Positions 31,580 to 40,529 are shown, counted from the first letter of the stretch. The stretch: DNA of 64,000 bases from Thermoleophilia bacterium (GCA_020438485.1 JAGQUM010000049.1:1-64000); one strand, 5' to 3'. Made by a program: numbers and translations. Notes: generated by a model not told the origin, from the sequence alone.

Positions 31580-31924
31580 TCACGCGCCGCGCGAGCGCCC
31601 CCCGCGGGCCCTGCCGGGCGCCGACGGGGGCACCGCGGCCGCCGTGGCCCGCACGAGGTCCTGCAGCCAGTCCCGGTTCTCCAGCCGGTCGCCGGGCACC
31701 CGCAGGTACTCCTTCGCACCGGGATACGGACGACCCAGCGGCAGGTCGGCGGCCATGTCGCCCGGGCCGTCCGTGCGCTTCACGAACAGCTCGTCGTCGC
31801 ACACGAAGCCCACCACGCGCTCGTCGCAGTACAGCGCGAACTCGCCGAACATGCGGCGCACCCGCACGTCGAGCGGGCAGAGCTGGTCCAGGATGAACTG
31901 CGCGGTGCCGGCGTCGGAGGCCAT
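31580..31924 (-). CDS. TfoX N-terminal-domain protein
   Basis: The protein has 114 residues. RVRRMFGEFALYCDERVVGFVCDDELFVKRTD (seen in parts: MFGEFALYCDE, then VVGFVCDDELFVK) is the conserved core of the TfoX_N family, followed by YPGAKEYLRVPGD and a Trp-containing helix (NRDWLQDLVR). In Gammaproteobacteria TfoX regulates competence, but stand-alone TfoX_N proteins are widespread and of unknown role. It is embedded between nusB and tlyA in a housekeeping operon. The C-terminus (SAPGRARGG) is basic and low-complexity. Confidence 0.85.
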   Translation of the reverse strand: MASDAGTAQFILDQLCPLDVRVRRMFGEFALYCDERVVGFVCDDELFVKRTDGPGDMAADLPLGRPYPGAKEYLRVPGDRLENRDWLQDLVRATAAAVPPSAPGRARGGRSRGA

Positions 31925-31957
31925 GCGACGAGGCTACCCCGCGGCCGGGAGGCCGCG

Positions 31958-32383
31958 CTACACCGCCTCGCCCGGGCGCTCGCGCCGGGCGACGGTGCCC
32001 AGGATGCCGTTCACGAACCCCGGCGCGTCCGCGCCGCAGTACGTCTTGGCGGCCTGCACGGCCTCGGCGATGGCCACGGCAACCGGCGTCTCGGGGTAGT
32101 CGAGCAGCTCGTGCACGGCGACGCGCAGGATGTTGCGCTCGAGCGGGGCGATGCGGTCGACGGTCCACCCCTCGGCGGCGGCCTGGATGAGGCCGTCGAT
32201 GTGGTCGCGGTCGACGGCGACGCCGTCCACCAGGGCGTGCGTGAACTCGTGGGGTTCGCCGGCGTCGCGACGCAGGTTGTCCTGCAGCTCGTCCATCCCG
32301 AGGCCCGTGACGTCGGTCTGGTACAGCAGGAACACCGCCTGCGTGCGTGCCGCCCGGCGGCCCGTGGACGCGGCGGGGACCAT
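31958..32383 (-). CDS. nusB: Transcription antitermination factor NusB
   Basis: The protein has 141 residues from ATG 32383, whose first base overlaps the accC stop (TGATG). The all-helical NusB fold is supported by RRAARTQAVFLLYQTDVTG at the N-terminus, ILRVAVHELLDYPETPVAVAIAEAVQAAKTY (in parts), and the closing FVNGILGTVARRE. With NusE it binds boxA RNA in antitermination complexes. It lies directly after accC and upstream of the TfoX-like gene. Confidence 0.95.
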   Translation of the reverse strand: MVPAASTGRRAARTQAVFLLYQTDVTGLGMDELQDNLRRDAGEPHEFTHALVDGVAVDRDHIDGLIQAAAEGWTVDRIAPLERNILRVAVHELLDYPETPVAVAIAEAVQAAKTYCGADAPGFVNGILGTVARRERPGEAV

Positions 32384-33741
32384 CACGCCCCGCCGGACAG
32401 CGTCGGCAGCAGCGCGGCGCGGTCGGCCAGGTACGCCGTGGTGTAGCGGCCCTCGATGAACGTGGGCTCGCGGACGATGTCGCGGAACAGGGGCAGCGTG
32501 GTGGGCACGCCGGTGACCAGCGCCTCGTCCAGCACGCGCCGCAGGCGGGCGACGGCGCGGGGGCGGTCCTGCGCCCACACGATGAGCTTGGCCAGCAGCG
32601 AGTCGTAGTTGGGCGGCACGCTGGTGCCCGGCGCGCAGAACGTGTCGACGCGCACGCCGGGGCCGCCCGACAGGGAGAACTCCTTGAGCCTGCCCGCGGA
32701 CGGCCGGAAGTCGGCCGACGGGTCCTCGGCGTTCACGCGCACCTCGACGGCGTGACCGTTGGCCTCGGCCACACCGGTGCGGCTCAGCACGCCGCCGGAG
32801 GCCACCCGCAGCTGCTCGGCCACCAGGTCGAGGCCCGACACGAGCTCCGTGACGGGGTGCTCCACCTGCAGGCGCGCGTTGAGCTCGAGGAAATAGAAGT
32901 CGGCGTTGGCGTCGACGAGGAACTCCATGGTGCCGGCGCTCCTGTAGTTCCAGGCGCGGGCGGCGCGGGTGCACGCGTCGTGCATGGCATCGCGGGTGGC
33001 CTTCGGCAGGTTGGGGGCGGGACCCTCCTCCACCAGTTTCTGATGGCGCCGCTGGATGGAGCACTCGCGGTCACCGGCGATCAGCACGCCACCGAGGCCG
33101 TCTGCGACCACCTGCACCTCGACGTGGCGGGCGCCCTCCAGCATCTTCTCCACGTACAGGGACCCGTCGCCGAACGCGGCCACGGCCTCGGCCTGCGCGG
33201 TGTCGAACGCCTTGGGCAGCTCGGCGGCGTTCTCCACGCGGCGCATGCCGCGCCCTCCACCGCCCGCCGCCGCCTTCAGCAGAACGGGGTACCCGGCCCG
33301 GTCGGCGGCCGCGACGGCCTCCTTCAAGTCGGACACGGCGCCGTCGGAGCCCTCCAGCACCGGCAGCCCGGCCTCGCGGGCGGCCTGCTTGGCCTGCACC
33401 TTGTCGCCCATGCGCTCCATCACCTCGGGCGCGGGCCCCACGAACGTGATGCCGTTCTCGGCGCACGCGCGGGCGAACACCGGATTCTCGCTGAGGAAGC
33501 CGTAGCCCGGGTGCACGTGGGTGCAGCCCGTCACCTCGGCGGCGCCGATGACGTTGGCCATGCGCAGGTAGCTCTCCCCGGGCGGGGCGGCGCCGATGCA
33601 GACGGCCTCATCGGCCAGCTCCACGGCAGGCGTGTGGGCGTCGGCGACGGAGTACACCGCGACGGTGGGGATCTCCATCTCGCGCGCGGTGCGGATGACG
33701 CGAACCGCGATCTCGCCGCGGTTGGCCACGAGCAGCTTCAC
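32383..33741 (-). CDS. accC: Acetyl/propionyl-CoA carboxylase, biotin carboxylase subunit
   Basis: This enzyme carboxylates biotin on the carrier protein using ATP and bicarbonate. The protein has 452 residues, the normal length. It opens with KLLVANRGEIAVRVIRTARE. The ATP-grasp lid is KAAAGGGGRGMR. Also present are VQVVADG, RECSIQRRHQKLVEEGP and the catalytic LELNARLQVEHPVTEL. It follows the carboxyltransferase-like/BCCP fusion gene after 19 bases, so the carrier and its carboxylase are co-expressed. A true carboxyltransferase (accA/accD type) is not in the window. Confidence 0.97.
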   Translation of the reverse strand: MKLLVANRGEIAVRVIRTAREMEIPTVAVYSVADAHTPAVELADEAVCIGAAPPGESYLRMANVIGAAEVTGCTHVHPGYGFLSENPVFARACAENGITFVGPAPEVMERMGDKVQAKQAAREAGLPVLEGSDGAVSDLKEAVAAADRAGYPVLLKAAAGGGGRGMRRVENAAELPKAFDTAQAEAVAAFGDGSLYVEKMLEGARHVEVQVVADGLGGVLIAGDRECSIQRRHQKLVEEGPAPNLPKATRDAMHDACTRAARAWNYRSAGTMEFLVDANADFYFLELNARLQVEHPVTELVSGLDLVAEQLRVASGGVLSRTGVAEANGHAVEVRVNAEDPSADFRPSAGRLKEFSLSGGPGVRVDTFCAPGTSVPPNYDSLLAKLIVWAQDRPRAVARLRRVLDEALVTGVPTTLPLFRDIVREPTFIEGRYTTAYLADRAALLPTLSGGA

Positions 33742-33760
33742 GAACGCTCCTTTGCCCGCG

Positions 33761-35503
33761 TCACGACGGCTCGATGAGGAACAGCAGCTGCCCGAACTCC
33801 ACGCCCTCGGAGTTCTGCACCGCGATCTCGCGCACGACGCCGTCGCACGGGGACGTGATCTCGTTGAACAGCTTCATCGCCTCGATGAGACACAGCACCT
33901 GCCCCTTCGCCACCTTGCGGCCCACGTCCGTGAACGGCTCGGCATCCGGCGAGGAAGCCCGGTAGAACGTGCCCACCATGATGCTCTCGACGCGGGTCAT
34001 GCCATCGGCGGCGCCCGCCGCGGAGGACGCCCCGGGAGCCCCGGGAACGGGGGCGGCCGACGGGGCGGCGCGACGCACCGTGACGCGCGCGCCACCGACC
34101 TCCACCGACACCTCGGCCTCGTCGCTTCCCTCGACGGCCTGGATGAGCGTCTCGAGGAGCGCCCGGTCGATCGTGGCGCCCTCGGAGTCGTCCACCTCGG
34201 CCCGCAGGCTCAGGCGCCGCGCGCGCAGCCGCTCGGTGGCCTCCGGGAACTGCGCCATCAGGACGCGGTCCTCGTCGGCCATCTCGGCCGCGTCGCCCAG
34301 CCCGGCGACCTCGCTGGGGATGGTGTCCGCGTAATCGACGCCGGCCGCGGCGCGCGCCACCTCCTCGCTGACGTCGCCGCGCGTGGGGCCGTACACCCCG
34401 GCCGCGGCGGCGGCCAGCGCCGGCTGGACGTGGGTCCACCGCTCGCCGTTGATGACGTGCTCGGACGCCTGCGCCACCAGCGCGTCGCCCAGCGGGAACG
34501 CGAACGTCACGTTGCCCAGCTCGGCCGCGACCCGCGCGGCCTCGTCGGCCACATCGGACAGCAGGGGCGACATCCCGACGCGGCTGAGGCGGCTCATGAG
34601 GCCCACCTCGAGGTCCGGGGGGATGGACACGGCCGAGCCGAACACGGCGGCGGACCCCTGCGACAGGCGGTCGGCGGTCAGCATCCCGGCGACGATGCGC
34701 GCCGCATCGGCGATGGCGCCGGGATCGCATTCCAGCTCGCGGCCTGTGCCGAGCAGCGCCGCGCGCACGGTCTCGACGGACGGCCGGGCGCCCACGAGCG
34801 CGGCGGAGCCGACCGCCGTGTGCACCACGGACGCACCGGCCGAGATCGCCGACGCGCCGAGCAAAGGCGCGAGGCCACCGGGCGCCTGGATCAGCATCTC
34901 CACGGGTAGCGACGCGGCGGCCACGACGGCCTGGACCAGCGCCACGAGGTTCGTGGGCGACAGGTGCCCCCCGCCGTCCGAGATGCACACGGCGCTCGCG
35001 CCCGGCAACGCGGCCAGCGCCGCGGCCTCATCGGCCCAACGGCGGTCGCCCGGGCCGGGGGCGGGCCCCGCCACGAGCGTCGGGACGAACTCGATGCCGG
35101 CGCCCTGGCACGCGGCGGCCAGTGCCTGCATGTGGCCCGCGTTGTTGAGGGGATCGAGGGACCGCACCCGCCGGACGCCGTTCTCGGCGGCGCACATCAC
35201 GAACCGGGTGGCAACCTCGTCCGTGACCGGCCTGTCGCTCCACAGCAGGCGGCCGTGCACGACGACGCCGACCGGCGTGGCTCCCGCATTGCGCACCACG
35301 GCGCGCACGCGGTCCCACGGGCTCTCGGTGCGCAGCTCCAGCACGGCGCGGGCGACGCGGGGGTCCACCACCTCCAGCGCGCGGGCGCCCGTCCGGGCCA
35401 GGGACGCCGTCGCCAGCGCGACGTCATCCGCCGCGATCCCCGACCCCCACGGGTACGTGGTGAGGTCGCGCAGCGTGGTGTCGACGAAACCGACGGTGTT
35501 CAC
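33761..35503 (-). CDS. Carboxyltransferase-like domain (catalytic residues lost) fused to biotin carboxyl carrier protein
   Basis: The protein has 580 residues; GTG 35503 has GGGAG eight bases upstream. Residues 1 to about 400 align by motif with the pyruvate carboxylase / oxaloacetate decarboxylase carboxyltransferase barrel: FVDTTLRD, VMCAAENGVRRVRSLDPLN and VVHTAVGSAALVG. Yet the carbamylated-Lys motif KDMAG reads SDGGG (about 175-179), the metal-binding HxH of HTHATTG reads IQAPGG (about 205-210), and the Gln after DTTxRD is missing. The rest ends in an AccB domain: a Val/Ala/Pro linker and the biotinylation site IEAMKLFNE (Lys about 544). It may be a scaffold or AccB-specific N-terminal extension rather than an active transferase. 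The gene is followed by accC. Confidence 0.85.
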   Translation of the reverse strand: MNTVGFVDTTLRDLTTYPWGSGIAADDVALATASLARTGARALEVVDPRVARAVLELRTESPWDRVRAVVRNAGATPVGVVVHGRLLWSDRPVTDEVATRFVMCAAENGVRRVRSLDPLNNAGHMQALAAACQGAGIEFVPTLVAGPAPGPGDRRWADEAAALAALPGASAVCISDGGGHLSPTNLVALVQAVVAAASLPVEMLIQAPGGLAPLLGASAISAGASVVHTAVGSAALVGARPSVETVRAALLGTGRELECDPGAIADAARIVAGMLTADRLSQGSAAVFGSAVSIPPDLEVGLMSRLSRVGMSPLLSDVADEAARVAAELGNVTFAFPLGDALVAQASEHVINGERWTHVQPALAAAAAGVYGPTRGDVSEEVARAAAGVDYADTIPSEVAGLGDAAEMADEDRVLMAQFPEATERLRARRLSLRAEVDDSEGATIDRALLETLIQAVEGSDEAEVSVEVGGARVTVRRAAPSAAPVPGAPGASSAAGAADGMTRVESIMVGTFYRASSPDAEPFTDVGRKVAKGQVLCLIEAMKLFNEITSPCDGVVREIAVQNSEGVEFGQLLFLIEPS

Positions 35504-35534
35504 GGACGTGCTCCCGGGACGCGGTGGGACGGGG

Positions 35535-36095
35535 TCATACGCGGGCGCTGTACTCGCGGGTGCGGGTGTCGATCTTGATGCGGTCGCCCTCGTTGATGAA
35601 CAGGGGCACCTGGACTGTCGCGCCGGTCTCCACCTCGGCGGGCTTCATCACGTTGGACACGGTGTCGCCCTTGGCGCCCGGGTCCGTGCGGGTGACGGTG
35701 ACCTCGACGAACGTGGGCAGCTCCACGCGGAACGGCGCGTCCCGCACGAACAGCACCTGCACCTCGCTGTTGGGCGCCAGCAGGTCCTGCCCCTCGACGG
35801 AGTCGGCCGGCACCTCGACCTGCTCGTACGTCTCGTTGTCCATCAGCACCAGGTTGGCGCCGTCCGAGTAGAGGAACTGCATGTCCTTGGTGTTGGTGAG
35901 CACACGCTCCAGCTTCTCTCCGGCCCGGAACGTCTTGTCGACGACGTTGCCCGCCGCCATGTTCTTGAGCTTCGTGCGCACGAACGCCCCGCCCTTGCCG
36001 GGCTTGACGTGCTGAAAGCTGACCACCGACCAGAGGGATCCCTCCAGGTCGATCACCCAGCCGTTCTTCAGGTCGTTGGTGCTGATAGTCGGCAT
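35535..36095 (-). CDS. efp: Elongation factor P
   Basis: EF-P relieves ribosome stalling at polyproline stretches. The protein has 186 residues with three beta-barrel domains in family order. The tip loop HVKPGKGGAFVRTKL places the candidate modified Lys at about 34. Also seen are NVMKPAEVETGATVQVP and FINEGDRIKIDTRTREY near the end. GGGGAG precedes the ATG by five bases. It lies ten bases after the M24 peptidase gene, a common arrangement in bacteria (pepQ-efp). It would help translate the Pro-rich linker of the secreted glycosidase-like protein. Confidence 0.97.
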   Translation of the reverse strand: MPTISTNDLKNGWVIDLEGSLWSVVSFQHVKPGKGGAFVRTKLKNMAAGNVVDKTFRAGEKLERVLTNTKDMQFLYSDGANLVLMDNETYEQVEVPADSVEGQDLLAPNSEVQVLFVRDAPFRVELPTFVEVTVTRTDPGAKGDTVSNVMKPAEVETGATVQVPLFINEGDRIKIDTRTREYSARV

Positions 36096-36105
36096 GCGTC
36101 TCCCC

Positions 36106-37200
36106 TCACGTGTCGAGCTCTGCGATCGGCGTGCGCGAGATCACCTCGGCCCCGTCGTCCGTGACGAGCACCAGGTCCTCGATGCGGACGCCGCCGATCC
36201 CCTCCAGATAGATGCCGGGCTCGATGGTGACGGCCATCCCGGCCCGCACCTCCCCCCGCACGTTCCTGCCCAGCCGGGGCGCCTCGTGGATCTCGATGCC
36301 CACGCCGTGACCCAGCCCGTGACCGAACTGGTCACCGAAGCCCGCCTCCGTGATGATGTCACGCGCCACGGCGTCGAGCTCGCCGCACGCGACGCCGGGC
36401 CGCACGGCCGCCACGGCCGCGCGCTGCGCGCGCAGGCACACGGAGTAGATCTCCCGCAGCGCGGCGGGCGGGTCGCCGACCGGCACGGTGCGCGTCATGT
36501 CCGAACAGTAGCCGCCGTGGATGGCACCCATGTCGATGACCACGAGCGTGTCGTCGGGGATGACGTCGCCCGACGGCACGGCGTGCGGCCGCGCCCCGTT
36601 GGCGCCCGCGGCCACGATGCAGTCGAAGCTCGGTGCCTCCGCGCCCTCGTGGCGCAGCGCGGTCACGATGTCCCACGCCACGTCCCGCTCGGTGCGGCCC
36701 ACCAGGCCCCTCTCGAGCACCCGCGCGAGCGCCGCGTCGGCGATGGCGGCCGACTCGCGCAGCAGGCGGGCCTCGCCCTCGTCCTTGACCGCGCGGACGT
36801 CCTCCACGATGCCCGTCTGAGCCGACAGCGTCCGCGCCCCGGCGTCGGCCAGCCGGGTCCGCAGCCCGTCGGCCCGCGCCAGCGTGATGTGGTCGGCCTC
36901 CACCGCGACGACGGCCCCGTCGGGCGTCGCCTCGGACACCACCTCCACCAGCCGCGGGGTGGCGTCGAGCGCCGTGATCACCACGCGCGTTCCTGCGTCG
37001 ACGGCTTCCCGCGCGGCCACGCCATAGCGGGCGTCGGTCAGCAGCGTCGTGCTGGCGGGGCTCACCACCAGAGTGCCGTTGGAGCCCACGAACCCGGTCA
37101 GGTAACGGATGCTGGGCAGGTGGGTCACGATCAGCGCCGCGACGTCGCGCCGGACCAGTTCCTCGACGACCCGCGCCCGGCGGTCGGCGCGCCCGCTCAT
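36106..37200 (-). CDS. pepQ: M24-family Xaa-Pro aminopeptidase/dipeptidase
   Basis: The protein has 364 residues from ATG 37200, which overlaps the aroQ stop (ATGA). The N-terminal creatinase-like domain (HLPSIRYLTGFVGSNGTL) precedes the pita-bread catalytic domain. The metal ligands are in order: Asp in VIDMGAIHGG, Asp in YCSDMTRT, His in GHGLGHGVGIEIHE, Glu in VTIEPGIYL and Glu in GGVRIEDLV. Such enzymes cut the bond next to proline in peptides in the cytoplasm. The gene precedes efp by ten bases. Aminopeptidase versus dipeptidase specificity is not decided by the sequence alone. Confidence 0.93.
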   Translation of the reverse strand: MSGRADRRARVVEELVRRDVAALIVTHLPSIRYLTGFVGSNGTLVVSPASTTLLTDARYGVAAREAVDAGTRVVITALDATPRLVEVVSEATPDGAVVAVEADHITLARADGLRTRLADAGARTLSAQTGIVEDVRAVKDEGEARLLRESAAIADAALARVLERGLVGRTERDVAWDIVTALRHEGAEAPSFDCIVAAGANGARPHAVPSGDVIPDDTLVVIDMGAIHGGYCSDMTRTVPVGDPPAALREIYSVCLRAQRAAVAAVRPGVACGELDAVARDIITEAGFGDQFGHGLGHGVGIEIHEAPRLGRNVRGEVRAGMAVTIEPGIYLEGIGGVRIEDLVLVTDDGAEVISRTPIAELDT

Positions 37201-37661
37201 CGGGCACCCGCCAGCATGTCGAGCGCGTCGCGGTACCCGTCGACTCCCTTCCCCCACACCGACCCCGCCGCGATGTCGCGGATGACCGACACGCCGCGGT
37301 GCGGCTCGGCCTTGGCGCGCTCCTCCACGTCGCTCAGGTGGACCTCCACGAACGGAACCCCCAGGATCTCCAGCGCGTCACGGATGGACCACTGGTAGTG
37401 GGTCCACGCGCCCGGGTTGACGATGGCGCCGTCCACGATGCCCGCCAGGCCGTGGACGTGCTGCACGAACGCGCCCTCGTGGTCGGTCTGGAAGCAGCCC
37501 AGCCGCATCCCGCGCTCGTGCGCCCATCCGCGCACCGTGCGCTCCAGCTCCGCGAGCGTCAGGGTGCCGTAGTGCTGCGCTGGACGATGTCCAAGACGGT
37601 CCAGGTTGGGGCCGTGGAGCAGCGCGATGCGGGGTGCGTCGGCGGGCAGTCCGGTGGTCAC
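37197..37661 (-). CDS. aroQ: Type II 3-dehydroquinate dehydratase
   Basis: This dodecameric enzyme dehydrates 3-dehydroquinate in the shikimate pathway. The protein has 154 residues from GTG 37661, which overlaps the aroB stop (GTGA). Motifs are IALLHGPNLDRLGHRPAQHYG (in parts: LLHGPNLDRLG then HYG, with the catalytic Tyr), CFQTDHEGAFVQHVH, IVNPGAWTHYQWSIRDAL (catalytic His region) and VEVHLSDVEERAKAE. It lies between aroB and pepQ with four-base overlaps on both sides. Confidence 0.96.
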   Translation of the reverse strand: MTTGLPADAPRIALLHGPNLDRLGHRPAQHYGTLTLAELERTVRGWAHERGMRLGCFQTDHEGAFVQHVHGLAGIVDGAIVNPGAWTHYQWSIRDALEILGVPFVEVHLSDVEERAKAEPHRGVSVIRDIAAGSVWGKGVDGYRDALDMLAGAR

Positions 37662-38749
37662 GCGCGCAACTCCTCGATGGCGTCCACGACGGCGGCGTGC
37701 GGGGGATTCTGCCTGAGCGCCACGGCGCCGGGGGCGTCGAGCAGCACCATGTTGAGCGCCGCCGCGTCCGCCTTCTTGTCGCGCCCCATGGCCGCGAGGA
37801 CGTCGTCGGTGGCGATGGCGGCGTCCAGCCGGGTGGGCAGGCCGTGACGTTCGAGCACGGCCCTCGTGCGCTCGCGCCACTCGGGGTCGAGCCCGCGCCC
37901 GGTCTCGCTGAGGCGCAGCGCGGCCAGCATCCCCAGGCTGATGGCCTCACCGTGGGTGTGGTGACGGTAGCCGCCCGCGGCTTCGATGCCGTGGCCGACG
38001 GTGTGCCCGAGGTTGAGGCTGGCCCGCAGGCCGCCCTCGTGCTCGTCCTGGGTGACCACGCGCAGCTTGTGGGCCGCGCAGTCGGCGACGAGCTCGGCCA
38101 GGGCGCCGGGGTCCCCGGGCAGCGCGGGCCACTCCTCGACGCGGTCCCACAGCCCACCGCCCTCCAGCAGGCCGTACTTCACCACCTCGGCGAATCCGCA
38201 GGCCAGCTCGCGGGCGGGCAGCGTGGCCAGCGCGTCGAGGTCCTCCACCACCAGGCGGGGCTGCCACACGGCGCCCACGTAGTTCTTACCCTCCGGCAGG
38301 TCGATGGCGGTCTTGCCGCCGATGGCCGAGTCGACCATGGCCAGCAGCGTCGTGGGCACCTGCACGAGGCGCACGCCGCGCTGGTAGCTGGCGGCCACGA
38401 AGCCGGCCAGGTCCCCCACGACGCCGCCCCCGACGGCCACGACGGTGTCGGTGCGCCGAATGCCCTCGCGCGCCGCCAGGCGGGTGAGGCGCTCCAGCTC
38501 GGCAAAGCACTTCGACGGCTCGCCGGGCGGCACGGACGCGCTCACCACCCGCAGGCCGGCGTCCTTCAGAGAGCGGGCCACGCCCCCCGCCAGGGGGGCG
38601 ACGTTCGCGTCGTGGATCAGCAGCGCCGCGGCGCCCCCCGCCTCGGGGGCCCACAGCGCACCGACGCGGGCGACGCCGCCCCGCCCGATGACCACACGCA
38701 CGTCCACGGCGCCGATGCGCGCCTCCAGCACCCGGTCCGCGGCGCTCAC
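37658..38749 (-). CDS. aroB: 3-dehydroquinate synthase
   Basis: The protein has 363 residues from GTG 38749, which overlaps the aroK stop (GTGA). The NAD-binding domain has VVAVGGGVVGDLAGFVAA and the metal/substrate domain has QVPTTLLAMVDSAIGGKTA, NYVGAVWQP, GFAEVVKYGLL, NLGHTVGHGIEA (metal-binding His) and HGEAISLGM. The enzyme makes 3-dehydroquinate from DAHP, the second shikimate step. It lies in the aroC-aroK-aroB-aroQ unit. Confidence 0.97.
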   Translation of the reverse strand: MSAADRVLEARIGAVDVRVVIGRGGVARVGALWAPEAGGAAALLIHDANVAPLAGGVARSLKDAGLRVVSASVPPGEPSKCFAELERLTRLAAREGIRRTDTVVAVGGGVVGDLAGFVAASYQRGVRLVQVPTTLLAMVDSAIGGKTAIDLPEGKNYVGAVWQPRLVVEDLDALATLPARELACGFAEVVKYGLLEGGGLWDRVEEWPALPGDPGALAELVADCAAHKLRVVTQDEHEGGLRASLNLGHTVGHGIEAAGGYRHHTHGEAISLGMLAALRLSETGRGLDPEWRERTRAVLERHGLPTRLDAAIATDDVLAAMGRDKKADAAALNMVLLDAPGAVALRQNPPHAAVVDAIEELRA

Positions 38750-39249
38750 CCCCGGCCCCGCCACCACGCCGCCACGTCCCGCGCCACGGCCTCCTGGTCG
38801 GGGGCCGTGGCGTCCACCGTCAGGTCGGCCAGACCCTCGTACAGCGCGGCGCGGCGGGCGAAGCGGCGGTTGAAGCGGGCCTCGTCCGTGGCCAGTGGAC
38901 GCCCCGACCCGCTGACGCGGGCCCACAGCACCGCGGGGTCGGCCTCCAGGTACACGACGTCGGCGACCCGCCCCAGGAGGTTGCGGGTCTTCTCGCTTTC
39001 CACCGCCCCGCCGCCGATGCTCAGCACCCCCTGCGGCTCGCGGGCGACGAGGTCCCGGATGACCCGTTCCTCCATGCGCCGGAACCACAGCTCGCCCTTC
39101 GTGGCGAAGATCCGCGGGATGGGCAGGCCGGCCTGCTGCTCGATGAGCGCATCGGAGTCGGCGAACTCCGCGCCGGCGGCGTCCGCGATCATCCGGCCAC
39201 CGGTGCTCTTGCCGGCCCCCATGTAGCCCGTCAGCACGAGCCAGCTCAC
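38746..39249 (-). CDS. aroK: Shikimate kinase
   Basis: The protein has 167 residues. The P-loop VLTGYMGAGKSTGG is at about residues 5-17. The shikimate-binding motifs are FADSDALIEQ (Asp), ELWFRRMEE, and VLSIGGGAVES; the lid has SGRPLATDEARFNRRFARRA. It starts with GTG overlapping the aroC stop by four bases. It phosphorylates shikimate between the steps of the neighbouring aro genes. Confidence 0.96.
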   Translation of the reverse strand: MSWLVLTGYMGAGKSTGGRMIADAAGAEFADSDALIEQQAGLPIPRIFATKGELWFRRMEERVIRDLVAREPQGVLSIGGGAVESEKTRNLLGRVADVVYLEADPAVLWARVSGSGRPLATDEARFNRRFARRAALYEGLADLTVDATAPDQEAVARDVAAWWRGRG

Positions 39250-40406
39250 GCGCCGAGCCCCTCCGTGTAACGCCGTACAGCAGATTGCAGCTCGTCAAGC
39301 GAGTCGCCCCCGAACTTCTCGACGAGGGCCTCCGCCAGCACGAACGCGAGCGCGGCCTCCCCCACGACCGCGGCGGCGGGGCTGGCGCAGATGTCGCTGC
39401 GCTCCTTGTGCGCCTTGCGCGGCTCCTTCGTGGCCACGTCGACGGAGGCGAGGGGACGCGAGAGCGTGGAGATGGGCTTCATCGCGGCGCGCACCACGAC
39501 GGGCGCCCCGTGAGTCATGCCGCCCTCCAGGCCGCCGGAGCGGTTGGTGCGCCGGAAGTACCCGCGGCCGGGTTCGTGGTAGATCTCGTCGTGGGCGCGC
39601 GAGCCACGCATGCGGCCCAGCTCGAAGCCCGCTCCGATCTCGACGGCCTTGATGGCCTGGATTCCCATGAACGCCTGGGCGATGCGCCCGTCGAGGCGCC
39701 GGTCGCCGCTGACGTGCGATCCCAGGCCCGGCATGACGCCGAACGCCCACACCTCGAAGATGCCGCCGAGCGTGTCGTGATCCTGGCCCGCGGCCTTGAT
39801 GGCGGCCCGCATGGCGTCGGACGCCGCGGGGTCCAGGCAGCGGACGGGGCTGTCGTCCACGCCGTCGAAGTCGGTGACCGCCAGCTGTGGGCGCTCCGGG
39901 GCCCTCACGTCGCCGATCTCGGTGATGTGGCTACGAACCTCGATGCCGAAGACGCGCAGCAGGGCCTTGGCGACGCCGCCGGCCGCGACGCGGGCGGCGG
40001 TCTCGCGCGCCGACGACCGCTCGAGGATCGGCCGCAGGTCGTCGGTGCCGTACTTCAGCATCCCGGCGAGGTCCGCGTGCCCGGGGCGGGGCAGCGTGAT
40101 GTGCTCCACCTCGGGGTGAGGCTCCCACACCGCCATCCGGTCGGCCTCCCAGTTGGCGAAGTCGCGGTTGGCGATCTCCATCATCAGAGGCGAGCCGATG
40201 GTGCGCCCGTGGCGCAGGCCGGCGCGCACCTCCACGCGGTCGGTCTCGATCTTCATGCGGCCGCCGCGCCCGTAGCCCAGTTGGCGGCGGGCGAGGTCGC
40301 GGTCGATGTCGTCGCGGGTGAGCGGCAGGCCGGCCGGAAGCCCCTCGACGAGGGCGAACAGCGCCGGGCCGTGCGACTCACCGGCGGTGCGGTAGGTCAG
40401 CGTCAC
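39246..40406 (-). CDS. aroC: Chorismate synthase
   Basis: The protein has 386 residues from GTG 40406; the open frame upstream (40 residues) is not family-like. It begins with LTYRTAGESHGPALFALVEGLP, and has RRQLGYGRGGRMKIE, GRTIGSPLMMEI, RPGHADLAGMLKY, RSSARETAARVAAGGVAK and a C-terminal RSDICASPAAAVVGEAALA. The enzyme uses reduced FMN to make chorismate. It is the first gene of the long minus-strand operon. The 123 bases to the chemoreceptor gene must hold the operon promoter. Confidence 0.97.
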   Translation of the reverse strand: MTLTYRTAGESHGPALFALVEGLPAGLPLTRDDIDRDLARRQLGYGRGGRMKIETDRVEVRAGLRHGRTIGSPLMMEIANRDFANWEADRMAVWEPHPEVEHITLPRPGHADLAGMLKYGTDDLRPILERSSARETAARVAAGGVAKALLRVFGIEVRSHITEIGDVRAPERPQLAVTDFDGVDDSPVRCLDPAASDAMRAAIKAAGQDHDTLGGIFEVWAFGVMPGLGSHVSGDRRLDGRIAQAFMGIQAIKAVEIGAGFELGRMRGSRAHDEIYHEPGRGYFRRTNRSGGLEGGMTHGAPVVVRAAMKPISTLSRPLASVDVATKEPRKAHKERSDICASPAAAVVGEAALAFVLAEALVEKFGGDSLDELQSAVRRYTEGLGA

Positions 40407-40529
40407 GACCCCGAACACTAACCGAACGGCGCACGCGGCCACCCCCGTCGCCCTGTTCAAGCCCGCCGCCGCCCGTGCCGATGTCAGGTGGTGCCCTACG
40501 CACGCCCCGAGCGACCAGGAGAACACCCC

